Shown here in pieces: positions 28,301-39,395 of a DNA stretch of 64,000 nucleotides (its first letter is position 1; every line of letters begins with the position of its first letter). This DNA comes from Strigamia acuminata (Eukaryota; Arthropoda; Chilopoda; Geophilomorpha; Linotaeniidae). The notes beneath the pieces were generated by a model. It saw only the letters and a list, made by a program, of their open reading frames with translations. It was not told where the DNA came from and did not search any database. Made by a program: the position numbers and the translations under genes. The DNA lies in assembly GCA_949358305.1 (NCBI GenBank), contig OX442322.1, positions 1,364,001 through 1,428,000 on the forward strand, read 5' to 3'.

Positions 28301-30046
28301 AGACCATATGTTAGACAAACGGGAAGAGATGCTGGGACGACCTATGCGCATTATGTAGCGCCAGACAAGAAAAGGCTCCGCAGCAGAATTGAGGCATTGC
28401 ATTGGTGTCAAGCAAACGGATACGAGTTTGAGGCGGACTTGTTTGATTTTTCGGGGAAAACTCAAAATGAAGATCTTCCGAACCCATTTGCTGGTTGTTG
28501 TGCGCTTGAGCCCAACACCTACGAGGAGGCAATTAAAGGCGAACGAAGGACAGAATGGGTTGACGCAATGCAAGAGGAAATTGACATATTTAACGAAAGG
28601 AAAGTCTACGAGGAAGTTGATTGTGAGAAAGACCAACAATTGCTAGGCAGCAAATGGATCTATAAGATCAAGAGAGATAATACCGGGGTTATAAGACGTC
28701 ATCGAGCGAGACTGGTCGCCCAAGGTTTCAAACAGCGACCGGGTATAGATTTCACCGAGGTGTTTTCACCTGTGGTGAATTTTGTTGTTATCTTGGTGTT
28801 ATTTTGCATGTTGGTTGTCCTCATGAACTGGAGAGACACACATGCGGATATAAAAGCCGCATATCTCTATGGAGACTTGGACGAAGTCCAATACATGGGA
28901 ATTCCAAAAGGGTTTCAAACGCCACAGAATGTCGGCAAGTGCTGGAAGCTTTACAAAGCTTTATACGGCCTGCACCAGTCGGGCCGTATGTGGTTCGAAA
29001 AGTTGCACGACAGACTGTTGCACATAGGATTTAAACCGGTCCCTGGGTTTAACTGTGTTTATTGTATGGACAGAGATGTAGTTTTAGTCGTGTATGTCGA
29101 TGACTTAGTCATCTTTTCACGCAACGAGAAGATCGAAAAAGATGTCCTGTCCTGGATAACAGACCATTTCCAAATGGTAAACCTTGGGCCAGTGACCCTT
29201 TTGCTAGGCATAGAATTTACGCGTGTGAATGGTAAGATCTTAATCCATCAGCGCAAGTATATCGAGAGATTGTGTGCTCATTTCAAAATCGATGGGTCGC
29301 ATAAAGTTCATTTACCTGGGGCGGTAGGTACTATGATAATGGGGGTGAAGAAGGACGAACAAATTGACACCGTGTTCCCCTACAGATCGCTGGTTGGTAG
29401 TCTTCTGTTTTTGGCGTCGCGAACCAGACCAGACATACTATTTTCCACCATTGTGCTCTCCCAATACAACGAGCGACATTCTCAGAGACATGTTAATATG
29501 TTATTGCAGGTACTCAGGTACCTGAAAAGTACTGAGGATTATTGTATTGATCTCTCGAGATGCAAAAGTGCTTTGCTGACGGTATTTACCGATGCGTCAT
29601 ACGCTACTGATGTAGACCAACGAAGGAGTTTCGGAGGTCATGTAGTTTTCCTGGGCGGTGTTCCGGTTTCGTGGTCGTGTAGAAAGCAGAAGATGACCAC
29701 GTTATCCGTGATGGAGTCGGAGTTTGTGGCCATTGTTGATGGCGTCAGGGAACTGATATGGCTTAAGAGGCTTTTCAACATGTCGGTGATGTTCGACTAC
29801 TTTGGGAATTTGCAGCCCTGTGTCTTAGCTGATAGCACAGCGGCAATACAATATAGTAAGAACCGCGTGGAAAATAAAGCGAACAAACACATCGAGGTTC
29901 GCTTCCATTATTTACGCGATCTGTATGAAAGCAAGATCTTTGATATCCGGCACGTTCCTGGAAAACTGAACGTAGCCGATTTGTTAACCAAATGGTTGGC
30001 TCGCCCACGTCTGACCGAATTGTGTGAGCACATCTTTGATCTGTGA
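25310..30046 (+). CDS. Copia gag-pol polyprotein
   Basis: Intact frame of about 1578 aa from the ATG at 25310; the frame is open 21 codons further upstream without an ATG. In order: Gag (UBN2-like, with LDGNNYDSWAVDMQLYL), a zinc knuckle CYNCGGKGHFSRDC, protease WYVDTGATDHFT, a GAG-pre-integrase zinc region, integrase core (VHMDVWG, RTDRGGEF, NSVAERANR), reverse transcriptase with the catalytic YVDD, and RNase H ending VADLLTKWL. There is a 1.1-kb leader between LTR and ATG. Every catalytic motif I can check is present, so it may be able to move. Confidence 0.95.
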   Translation: MASENMEDFSKPFNVNIRKLDGNNYDSWAVDMQLYLEHQGVWSHVVGTEPALAVTASPKEKRDFQARESRARSSICLGCTEAQKGVAVAHKTAKGAWDALKTAYQPTTMARQARLRREFLQLQMLPGDDMVVFTSRVDRKAIELKDVDITLTEKEIAFQYLDFLGPEYEALKSIVYHWDKADFTVAKVKERLLAEYNRTHGGTAPRDATASATGAYATNPQRSQQKGTVCYNCGGKGHFSRDCPSSKQGFTIVPTKSASNISQSSGRGKGRGRARGRKANLSSSEELEGFYTSLQQTIGQSTTTVSSFVTSSGVQDMAWYVDTGATDHFTFTKHGFVNYKPLSNYSVRLGEGSSKIDGVGDIKLESRDKSQGHPFILKNVFYAPNFTKNLISLGRTDEAGYITRVGEGKMVIFKQRITEPILTAMRQSDRMYKSSCQIAVPSVNASAIPTHAEAPGISNPITNQSDVTESVNVVNNSVLPNTNPSECVTQASEITKPSYCEVLTTPKGIKGSKTPKTLTVSGGIDVSALPADRVKGVQPNVKADKGLDISYWHGRMAHLHTKGIVDMEKSTDIFGVKLSNKDMDPCDACIRAKKTRAGFPPIGQILTKGILDLVHMDVWGASQTKTLGGGNYFLLIVDDFSRFMWIYIMKKKSDVLGIFKIWQKEIERSTSKKVKAVRTDRGGEFISKEWEDYAQQEGIKCERTNAYSPEMNSVAERANRLILEGVRAMLIETGLPKRLWGELAVTLVYIKNLYPHPKLNNCSPYNVFYNKRASVRHLRCIGSKCYTHIPAQQRHSKLEPRAWVGALVGYCTDTKGYRIWDPSRNKIFGSKHVTVNENEYWYEKGNNINGRGKEQSQSFEYFNVSDLGLESDDETPIPVRLAPVHVPVPTPSQPSPGLVPPVQVPPVPGAGLPAPTVPIISTALPVTKLPLPQTPKHTVFQKPRLIEFTGEPTDETSDDEEVFQEALLASPNVRGGQGDVTIGGVPLLKLNMNDWDVRPYVRQTGRDAGTTYAHYVAPDKKRLRSRIEALHWCQANGYEFEADLFDFSGKTQNEDLPNPFAGCCALEPNTYEEAIKGERRTEWVDAMQEEIDIFNERKVYEEVDCEKDQQLLGSKWIYKIKRDNTGVIRRHRARLVAQGFKQRPGIDFTEVFSPVVNFVVILVLFCMLVVLMNWRDTHADIKAAYLYGDLDEVQYMGIPKGFQTPQNVGKCWKLYKALYGLHQSGRMWFEKLHDRLLHIGFKPVPGFNCVYCMDRDVVLVVYVDDLVIFSRNEKIEKDVLSWITDHFQMVNLGPVTLLLGIEFTRVNGKILIHQRKYIERLCAHFKIDGSHKVHLPGAVGTMIMGVKKDEQIDTVFPYRSLVGSLLFLASRTRPDILFSTIVLSQYNERHSQRHVNMLLQVLRYLKSTEDYCIDLSRCKSALLTVFTDASYATDVDQRRSFGGHVVFLGGVPVSWSCRKQKMTTLSVMESEFVAIVDGVRELIWLKRLFNMSVMFDYFGNLQPCVLADSTAAIQYSKNRVENKANKHIEVRFHYLRDLYESKIFDIRHVPGKLNVADLLTKWLARPRLTELCEHIFDL

Positions 30047-30065
30047 CAAAGTTGTCCAGAGGGGG

Positions 30066-30535
30066 TATTGATATGTAAAGTTTAGGGACAAGTGTTGTCA
30101 CAGTCAGTTCCGATTTACGATGGAGAGATTACTTCGTGCGTTTCCGAATTAGCGCGATTGTCACGCGATTAGTATTTCATTGTATCATGTCCCGGAATTG
30201 TAAATCAGTTGCTATTGTTTTTATAAATTGCGTGTGTATGTACCACAACTGATTTCCCTCCATATAATGACTTATTTAATCGTCGTCTGCTCAAATGAGC
30301 ATTGTGTATTATAGAAATTTGTTCTGTCCTAAGTTGTGTTTATATTTTAATAGTGTACAGGACAAATCAACTAAATGAAGTATTGATTTGTTCTCCCTAT
30401 AGTTTGTGAGGTCAAATAACCTCAAACCACATGTTATGTTTTTCCACTGCAATAAAGATGGCGGCACAATTTGTGCTAGTAATGCAAAAGACTGAAATCA
30501 GGATTGGACTCACTTTATTGATTTAATGGCCTACA
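30066..30535 (+). repeat. 3' LTR of the Copia element
   Basis: 470 bp, nearly identical to 23709-24178, followed by the target duplicate acacc at 30536-30540. Confidence 0.9.
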
Positions 30536-31730
30536 ACACCTTCTCATACCTGAGTAACACACTCCCAAACTTAACAACTTTTTTTCGAACTTTAAAATTT
30601 TTTAAGAAATTGCACCCGACTTCGAACAGCCATAACGCCGGAACTAAACAGAGGAATCTTCCCAAACTTGTTTTACAACTTCTTTACCTCCTCCTCAACA
30701 CACTCAACAAGTTTCAAGACAACACACCTTCTCATACCTGAGTAACACACTCCCAAACTTAACAACTTTTTTCGAACTTTAAAACTTTTAAGAAATCGCA
30801 CCCGACTTTGAACAGCCATAACGCCGGAACTATACACACCTTCTCATACCTGAGTAATACACTCCCAAACTTAGCAACTTTTTTTGAACTTTGAAACTTT
30901 TTGAGAAATCGCACCTGACTTTGAACAGCCATAACGCCGGAACTAAACAGAGGAATCTTCCCAAACTTGTTTTACAACTTCCTTACCTCCTCTTCAACAC
31001 ACTCAACAAGTTTCAAGACAACACACCTTCTCATACCTGAGTAACACACTCCCAAACTTAACAACTTTTTTCGAACTTTAAAACTTTTTAAGAAATCGCA
31101 CCCGACTTCGAACAGCCATAACGCCGGAACTATACACCCCTTCTCATACCTGAGAAACACACTCCCAAACTTAGCAACTTTTTTCGAACTTTGAAACTTT
31201 TTGAGAAATCGCACCCGACTTTGAACAGCCATAACGCCGGAACTAAACAGAGGAATCTTCCCAAACTTGTTTTACAACTTCCTTACCTCCTCCTCAACAC
31301 ACTCAACAAGTTTCAAGACAACACACCTTCTCATACCTGAGTAACACACTCCCAAACTTAACAACTTTTTTCGAACTTTAAAACTTTTTAAGAAATCGCA
31401 CCCGACTTCGAACAGCCATAACGCTGGAACTATACACCCCTTCTCATACCTGAGAAACACACTCCCAAACTTAGCAACTTTTTTCGAACTTTGAAACTTT
31501 TTGAGAAATCGCACCCGACTTTGAACAGCCATAACGCCGGAACTAAACAGAGAAATCTTCCCAAACTTGTTTTACAACTTCTTTACCTCCTCCTCAACAC
31601 ACTCAACAAATTTCAAGACAACACATCTTCTCATACCTGAGTAACACACTCCCAAACTTAACAACTTTTTTCGAACTTTAAAACTTTTTAAGAAATCGCA
31701 CCCGACTTCGAACAGCCATAACGCCGGAAC
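30536..31730. repeat. 300-bp satellite with two-part units
   Basis: Tandem array with a 300-bp period; the units starting near 30972 and 31272 are almost identical. Each unit has two related halves sharing ttctcatacctgag, aacttttttcgaacttt and cagccataacgccggaac, plus a spacer with tacctcctcctcaacacac. This is a small higher-order repeat. Short frames inside it are by-products of the repeat. Confidence 0.9.
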
Positions 31731-33463
31731 GGCCGCCTCAGGGCGGCACACTGACAGGAGCGGCAATTTTGGCCAAAAAAAAAAAAAAAAAAAAAATTTT
31801 TTTTTTTTCCAAAAATAATTTTGAACGTATTCAGAAATAGGTTTTTTTTTTTTTTTTGGGGGGGGAGGGCGACATTTTTACTGCTCGCCTCACCACAGAT
31901 ATTTACTAGGAACAGCCCTGACCAGGCAAACATGTAGATGAATAGGATAAAACAAACGTAAGGATAAATAAATAATAATATGAAAAATTTAAAGGAATAA
32001 AATAAAGAATATCAAATTTATTTCTAGAACATGAGTAAAATGAAATAATGATGCAAAATACATTTAAGAATCTGAAAATTCAACCTGTCACAAGCTAGGA
32101 CCATGACAAATTAAATACACATAATGTAAATCCGTGTGATGATTTAAACATTTAAACTCATACTGGATACATGACTTTTTGTCAAATTTCCGACTAATGA
32201 TAAATAAAGTCTATTTTCTCATAAAACAAGTGCATTCAAAAATTCAAAAGTTAAATTAAATATTACATGACTAGTCACCCCTAAACCACATAACAATATA
32301 TTAAACAAAAATGAGTCATTTTATTGGGAAACACTAATACTGCATCTGAAAAACTATTAGATAGATTTTTAAAACTCAACTCCTAACAGATGAGGCGCAC
32401 AAAAATTACATTTCAATAATGCGAGCCCGGTTTGACTACAGTGAAGCACTGAAGCATATTAACGCCATTTTTTCTCGAGTTTTAATGTTTTTAACTGCTT
32501 TTCAACAGTTGTAAATCATTTTTTTATGGTTTCTTAAGGTTTTTTATTTTTTTCCAGTTTAAAACAGTTTTTATGGTTTTAATAAACTTTTTCAGTTTTA
32601 ATTCCTTTTGTAGGCTTTTTACATTTTTTTAAAGTTTTAATTAGGGTTTTATTTACTAATACCAATTGTATGCCTAAGCGCCACACCGATAATAAGAATA
32701 AGAAGGTAATAACTAAGTAAATTGGTTTAAGATAGCTTTAGCTACTACACTGCTACAGGAAAATACACAGTATAGACTGCACATCTGCCCTGCAGTAGGG
32801 GGTACCTTGGAGTCCTTCTCTCGGTGGGTGTAGAGGTTATGTCACGGTCGCTGTACGCACCACATAAGTATGCGTGGACACAGGGCAATATTTAAGTGTG
32901 AATAGGAAGCTGTGACCGTGAAGTGGAAGCTGTGAAGTATGAACAATAAACATTTGAACCCTCCTTGAATAGGACATGTTGCGCCACGTCATTGCGCCAC
33001 GTGATGGAAAGATGTGGCGCTGAGCAATACAGTCAATATTGCGCTTAGACATCTACTAGGTACAACCTGCGGCAACAATGTCAGTTGCGGTCAAGCATGT
33101 TGCGTCTGGAGCGCAGCAGCTTTCAAACTTATATTTCTTTTATTCTGTTTCAAATGATTGTAATCAATTAAGTGGAAACTGGTTCTGTGAATTAAACTTT
33201 ATTCCACGCCAATTCATTCTGCGCCAATTATGAAACCGCCAATTATGAAACCGCCAATCGGGTATACTTTAAATTGATTAATTAGTCTTGTAACTTTTGA
33301 AAAAGGAGAGATATTAGACGCGTTTCAACAGTCGAATTTTTATTGTTTTACTGTATTGAAATGATATTTATGAGGTCAAGGTTTAATTAGTGTGTCCTTC
33401 AGTGAACAAATATGTTGTGTGTTGCATGTATATAATAGTCACATCCTTTGCACGTGTTCCTGA
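31731..33463. other. Non-coding stretch
   Basis: No supported gene. It holds A- and T-homopolymers with a G run near 31775-31865, then AT-rich sequence with scattered tttttaagtttt-like runs (32460-32640). The last few hundred bases may border the next virus block. Confidence 0.35.
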
Positions 33464-33832
33464 TTAATACATTACGTCTGATTTATTACCTTTAAACATG
33501 TCTACTATTTCTACAAACTTTTGTAGTTTATGTCGCAAAACGCCCTTTTGAATTAAATAGATTGGTTTTAAACATTTGGAAAAATCGCCCAACGTTAAGT
33601 GTAATTGTACCAGCTCGATATTTGAATTATCAGGTTCAATCCAGATAACATAATTTTCGGTTGCTATATGAATCTCTCCACCATATATAGTAGTTATGTA
33701 TATTATCAACTGGTCTAATTTAAAAATTTTGATTTCTTCTGGAAAATCATCTCTAATAATAAACATAAACGTTTTTGGCTGAGGTAGTTGTTGAATTAGT
33801 GAATCATCTTGATCATTGATGATGGTACCCAT
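33464..33832 (-). CDS. Unknown 122-aa viral-type protein
   Basis: Intact frame with an ATG preceded by AT-rich sequence. The product opens MGTIINDQDDSLIQQL and has a beta-rich look (alternating Ile/Val/Thr), ending with Lys-rich residues. The second residue is Gly, so N-myristoylation is conceivable but the following residues do not fit well. No family recognised. Called viral because of composition and its position beside the ankyrin gene. Confidence 0.45.
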   Translation of the reverse strand: MGTIINDQDDSLIQQLPQPKTFMFIIRDDFPEEIKIFKLDQLIIYITTIYGGEIHIATENYVIWIEPDNSNIELVQLHLTLGDFSKCLKPIYLIQKGVLRHKLQKFVEIVDMFKGNKSDVMY

Positions 33833-34218
33833 AATTATTATTATTTACCTATTTAATTCACAGGAATGAAACTATCTTAAGATTTTATTCGATTGTCTGT
33901 GTCTTTTTTATATACAATTTTGATGTATGTGTATTTTTATGCATATTTTTGAGTTAAGATGAATATTATATGAATGAATGTGACGAATATTTGTTATGTT
34001 AGTAGTAACAATAACAATCAAATCTTCAATCGTTCATGATTTAAATCTAGTTAATTATTGCATTTATCTAAAATAAATACTCCGTAATATTTATATATTT
34101 AATTCAGATAATGAAGACTTATTATGATTTATTTTATTTTATGAGATCTTTAAAGTTCAAGTAATGTGATGCATTAGTCATCTTAACAACAGCTAAGGTT
34201 ATTGAGCGAAGGGTAACC

Positions 34219-35555
34219 ATGCGCAAAATCAATAAACTGTTGATTGAGGCGATTGAAACCAGCGATGTGAAGCTGTTTGAATTTTGTGTGAAAAACAATG
34301 CCGATGTAAACCTGATCGACACTAGAGATGGTAACACACCACTAATGAATGTAATCGTATGCATGAGCGTTATAATTCACGGAATTGGCGAAGAAGTTGT
34401 ATTAAATCAAATGATAGCTATCCTTTTGAGCAACAATAATTTAAAAGTAAACATGCAAAACCTACAAGGTAATACTGCTTTACATCTGGCAAGTATGTTT
34501 CAAAATGAAAGGATTGTTCGTAGTCTTATACAAAGAGGTGATGTTGATGTCACCATAAGAAATCGTAAAAACGAATCGGCAAAACATTCGGCAGACAACA
34601 CACGAGCTGAACACATTGGTATAATACTCAAAAAGCATATACTAAAACAAGGAAACCTAAATAGAAAAATGTTTATTGCACTCAAAAAGGGAAATTTAAA
34701 AGAGTTCAGAAAGTATCATCGACTTGGTGCGTTCATACAGGCTCGTACGCAACATGTGACAGACACACCCTTACATATTGCGGCTTATTTAAGTTATAAA
34801 AATGTGATGAAATATCTACTAAAAATAATGTAGATGTCAATATACGATCTAAATATGTTAATACGCCGATCATACAAGCGATAATTGGAGACCACATTTG
34901 TGCAGTAAAACTGCTACTTAAAAATGGTGCTAACATTAACTTAGGAGGAATAAATAATATGACTCCATTACATAATGCTCTTCAATTAAAGAGATACAAG
35001 ATCACGAATCTACTGTTGGCTTACCAGTGTAAGATTAATGTAATTGATACATTTGGGCGATCACCGTTCCATCTATGTTCATTGAAATGGGGGAAAAAAA
35101 TTATCGCAAAAATTCAAAAGGTAAATGAACGCAATCAATTTGGAAAAACATTATTAGATGTGATGATACAGAATGATATGACAGAATATGTGAAAGCATT
35201 ATTACAAAGGAATGTAGACATTATTTCTTCAGTTGAATTTGCTTTAAAATTAGCTCTGGAATCTAATTGTACCCCAAATTATCATATCATAACTTTGCTC
35301 TTAAAACATAAGCACACAGACATTAATACTATAACGTTTAAAAATATGAAATTTATAGATTATGTAATACGGCAATATCAAACTAAATCATACAAAAAGT
35401 ACGAAAAATATGTTAAATGTTTAGCTATTTGTTATAGCAAGATAGATGAGGAAAACTTTGTAAAAATTTCAGCCGACTTGGGATTATTAGATATTTTGAA
35501 ACAATACGCTAATGGCGAAAACAAATATGAAAAGATTGGTAAAATAAAAATGTAA
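34219..35555 (+). pseudogene. Ankyrin-repeat protein, frameshifted
   Basis: The ATG at 34219 opens a 204-codon frame with ankyrin signatures (DGNTPLMNVI, GNTALHLASMFQNERIV, DTPLHIAAYLS). It stops at about 34833. Ankyrin repeats continue at once in another frame (MTPLHNALQLKRYKI, SPFHLCSL) to 35555. One missing base in the A-rich stretch near 34820-34832 explains it. Together there would be about seven or more repeats, with the C-terminal quarter lacking clear ones. Viral ankyrin proteins often block host NF-kB or ubiquitin signalling (polydnavirus vankyrins, poxvirus ankyrins). No F-box is evident. Confidence 0.8.
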
Positions 35556-37041
35556 AGGATGCTACGTTCCTCGATTTCCAATTAATAATTACGCAGAGAA
35601 TAGATCTAATTAATTAATTAACTAATTTTATGTAAAAAAAAGTCCCAAGTGAATGTCATATCGGGTTTGGCCAGTAAAAATTAATGTCTATGGTAATTGA
35701 AATAAATACAAATGTAACTTTAAAAGCAACAACCTTAAATAGCAAAATACAATTTAAAAAAAAAAATACTGTGTAATAATACTAACACAAGGGACAAAAG
35801 GCGTGAGAACAACGGAATTGTTCGCGTGGGCGGAAAAATATGCTGAGAAAATGACGTTGCGCGAATTTGTGTAAAGATAAAGGCGTAAAATCTTGTGATT
35901 TCACGTGTTCATTTGGCGAACGAGCCCGGACAAGAGGGCTAGCTAAGTAGCTAGACGGGGGATGCCGGCTAAAGAGCCAGGCCAGTGCAGAACCAAGGTG
36001 AGAACCTCGAGACGAAACGGAGAGAACAGCTGCCAACCGCGTTTTTCTTTTAAAAATTGACGAATTCGCCAGCCGTGAAGCAAGTAGCATTGTCAGAAAC
36101 AACCAAGGATGAGAGACCATATTGCTACGCGTACGGACCGTTCCGATGGGCGGCCGATCCATAACCCCGCTAACAGACGACATTACGTCCGCGCTGGAAA
36201 CCAAATACTGTAGTAGGTTTCAGAATTGTTCCAAAATATCCTCATATTGCAAAACCTTATGATCAACAGCCAATAATGACACTGTTTTATTATGACTTGA
36301 AAATAAAAATAACATCAAACAACCTTTATTATCTTAAAATTAGCAGCAATCATTAATACATAGATAATGGTAAGTTAAATACGGTACATACAAGAAAAGA
36401 TTAAACGGGTACTTTCTTAACTCTTCAACTGGTATACGTAAATCTCTCCACAATACACACGTTAGTCAAGATTGAATGATGCATATTATTGATAAACCTT
36501 TTGGATAACTGCCAACCGGGAATGATGAGTGAACAGCAACTTTAAACTACTTTACGAAGCAATATACCAAAAAATGTTTTAAATAAGATAGCTAAAACTG
36601 ACAGAAATTTTTCTACATTAAATATCCACTGCTAATTGTATGTTATCTACATTGAATGTAGCTACTGTATTAGCAAGCATCTTATTGTAGTGTTATTGTA
36701 GCGTGCCACCATGAGTTTGATTCGTGTGTACCCCCAAAAGACAAAGACTGTCCATTAGGTGCTTGTAATCTTTTTGTTTCTATTGGTTTACTATAAAAAA
36801 AGCCAAAAAATAACGAGTTCAAAAACATCCTAACTGTTAATGTCTGTGAGGCAATTTCGTTTTATTCTGTTTAATGATTGGTTTTCTAATCATGCAAGTA
36901 GTTAACACTATTGTTTAGTTATAAATATAAAATGATAGGCACATGTTTACTAGTTTAGAATCCAACCGACACCTAAATGAAAAAATACCTATGGCGCATG
37001 AATGACAATTGCTCGCCCCAAAAAATGATTACAAAGAAAAT
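35556..37041. other. Non-coding; contains a GC-richer block of unknown origin
   Basis: The block 35775-36215 is GC-richer than its surroundings, with the look of an LTR or other transposon fragment, and begins and ends near similar aaatactgt segments. I could not prove repeats or a target duplication. The rest is AT-rich with no gene seen. Confidence 0.35.
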
Positions 37042-39395
37042 CTATTGGAAAAAATGTCTAGTTAAGGGTTCAGATATTAATTCTGGGTGTGTAGCCTTTA
37101 TCTTAAGATAATCCAAAGTCATTTTCTTTTCTTCATTTGCTAATCGCATCAATTCAATTTTCTCAATTGTCTTGACATGAACCAGTTCTAGTTCTATCTG
37201 CTTGATCTTCACTTCATACGACTGATTCTTCTTGTTTCTTTCATCTAATTTACAATTATGCTGCTCATCAAAATTTTGTTTCTTGCATTCCCCTTTTTTT
37301 TCTTTTGACTTTCTACCTACTCTAGAAAATAGGTTCTTGTTGTCTCCTAGCACAGTGTCTAAGATAAAGTAGTAGTGACACATTTTTATAACGGTATCTA
37401 ACATGTGTAAAAATAATTATTAGAAATTATAAAATGAAAATAATTCGTAACATCTAACCAGTAAAACCATCAGGGTTGTCAGCGTGTCTCGATTCTTTTA
37501 TCCATTTTCTAGTTAATTCATATTTTTGTCTCATGGCATTAACTTTATTTATCAATTGGACGCTATCACAATATGGAATTTTTAAAGAAGTCAGCATTTT
37601 TTCCGCATATTGTATAAGTGTTTCTTTTACCTGCAATAAAAATTAATAAAGTGATTCCTACAGTAATAAGCTTATAAATATTCAAACAAACATTAAAATA
37701 TTCTTTTTCAACACACTTTTTTGTATTATGAGAATTTATGTTACGGATGACAGAGCGTATTACATCACAATTTCCATTAAGTTGGAAACAAGTTGCATCA
37801 TTACTTGTAGAGATCAAATTATTGGCACCCACAAAACAATTGAAAAACCCACAAAAATATTTAATTTCACACAAATTATTCACACACTGTTTTTATTTAT
37901 TTTATCACCACTTCTAGTTATCAACACCCCAAAAATATTTATTTCCACACTGTTTATTTATACACTATTTCCTTTGATTTTGCCACCAAATATTAAACAC
38001 CCCCTGGTTTTAAGTTTGCAACGCCAGTGTGGCCTTAGATGGCCTACCTCGTTTGCGTTTATGCCCAATTGGAACATTCTTGGCCTCGGGTGGCACTGCC
38101 AGAAAGCCCTCTTTTACGGCTATTCCGAGAGTATGTTTGCAAACATATGTCTTATAGAATGTTAGGCAAGTACAAGTGGCTTCATCCCATTTGTCCCCAG
38201 TCATGGTTACAAACCAGAGTCGAGTGTACGTTTGTCGGTAGGTATCGAATCGGCGCCAATTTTGAAGTTTGGTCTGCCTCAAGTATGTACGCATCGGTTT
38301 GAAGTGTTGAACACTTTTCCTGTATGGCTTGCAATCGTTTTGTGGTGTAGCAGAACCGAAAATAACTATCCCCTCCATCATCGCCTGTGTGAACTTCATA
38401 CTGCACAGCAAACGGTGTATCGACATCTTCGGGGGATTGAGCGTCATTCGCAACACACTTCTCTAACTCCCCAAGTGTGAAGATCGGTTTACCGTCTTGG
38501 GTAACACGAACACCGTTTAGAAAGTTAGACAACTGCTAAAAGGGTCGAAACGTCATGAAAACGTTCGTAAAACGGTAAAAACGTCTTGTAAACGTTTTGG
38601 AGAAAAATAATGGCATTTGGAGGTTACATTCAAGGACTTGGAGACAAAATCAATATGTGTGCACTTAAATACTTTCGGTGTTTTTAAAAATATAAATAGG
38701 GGTCGATAAATACAACCCTTACTTGTACAGACTATAGCCAAAGAAATCTTCACGTACTTTCACACTGCTTCAGCTCCAAATGAGTAATCCATTTTTCTGC
38801 CACCGACACTTGGAGCAATATACCGTTCCTGGATAACAGAAAGTTTAAATGCGACTTATATTGAGATTTTTAGTGAACTTAGAACACATTAATTTTTATA
38901 ATCTAATAATAAAATTCTAAAATATTTTTTTTTAATTTGAAAAGTATGCTAGTAATTGAAAGTCACAACTATTTTTTATTAGGAATTAAAAAAATTGTTC
39001 TATAGTCGCATTTAAACATTCTATTCTATTGACCGAAGGAAAAATAGGCTGCTCAAGCTGTTGGTAGTAGAAAATGAACCGCTCATTTTGAGTTGAAGCA
39101 GCATGAGAGCATGTGTGTAAATTGAATAAAAGCTGTGAAATTTTGTTACATTTTTTTAAAATTATTATTAATAATAAACTGAAGTACTTACTAGATTATT
39201 TCCGAGGTAAAAATTGTCTACCAGGTGATTTGCTATCAGTGTTTCCTCGTTTTCCATCCATAAACGAACCATAATAATTTTTTCTGGTATAATATTTTGT
39301 ATTCTTCTGCGTTTTTTAACGGGTGAATGTTCTACTTCAGCTACAATTTGATTTGCATCATAACCATCCGATCTAATACACACTGATGTAGCCAT
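37042..39395 (-). CDS. Spliced host-type Myb/SANT-like DNA-binding gene, three exons
   Basis: Three exons fit together: 39395-39192, 37630-37459 and 37397-37042. Introns are bounded by GT...AG: 37631-39191 (donor GTAAGTAC, acceptor TGCAG) and the 61-base 37398-37458 (GTTAGATG to TTAG). Exon lengths of 204, 172 and 356 give 244 codons in phase. The product has a nuclear-type basic patch (SPVKKRRRIQN), a trihelix/Myb-SANT-like domain (WMENEETLIANHL, then YELTRKWIKES), a HYYFILDTVLGD segment typical after such domains, and a charged coiled-coil C-terminus. Proteins like this are often encoded by or derived from PIF/Harbinger-type transposons. It is cellular, not viral. Confidence 0.65.
38010..38532 (-). 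pseudogene. MULE (Mutator-like) transposase C-terminal fragment
   Basis: Two overlapping frames carry the end of a Mutator-like transposase. The SWIM zinc finger CTCLTFYKTYVCKH and the basic tail KRKRGRPSKA are clear. The piece 38182-38532 is the preceding region in another frame, so it is frameshifted as well as truncated. It lies inside the long intron of the Myb/SANT-like gene. Confidence 0.7.

Larger units (their letters stand above)
23709..30535 (+). mobile_element. Copia LTR retrotransposon, apparently intact
   Basis: Two 470-bp LTRs (23709-24178 and 30066-30535) flank one long gag-pol frame. The 5-bp duplication acacc at 23704-23708 and 30536-30540 shows insertion into the satellite. 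The LTRs seem to differ by about one base, so it is very young. A primer-binding site beginning TGGTAGCAGAG follows the 5' LTR and a purine tract agaggggg precedes the 3' LTR. Confidence 0.95.

Noticed and set aside
30972-31766. Repeated 86-codon minus-strand frames
   Set aside because: They are identical translations of the 300-bp satellite, not a gene family.
35782-36204. 140-codon minus-strand frame in a GC-rich block
   Set aside because: No domain, no start context, and the block looks like repeat DNA.
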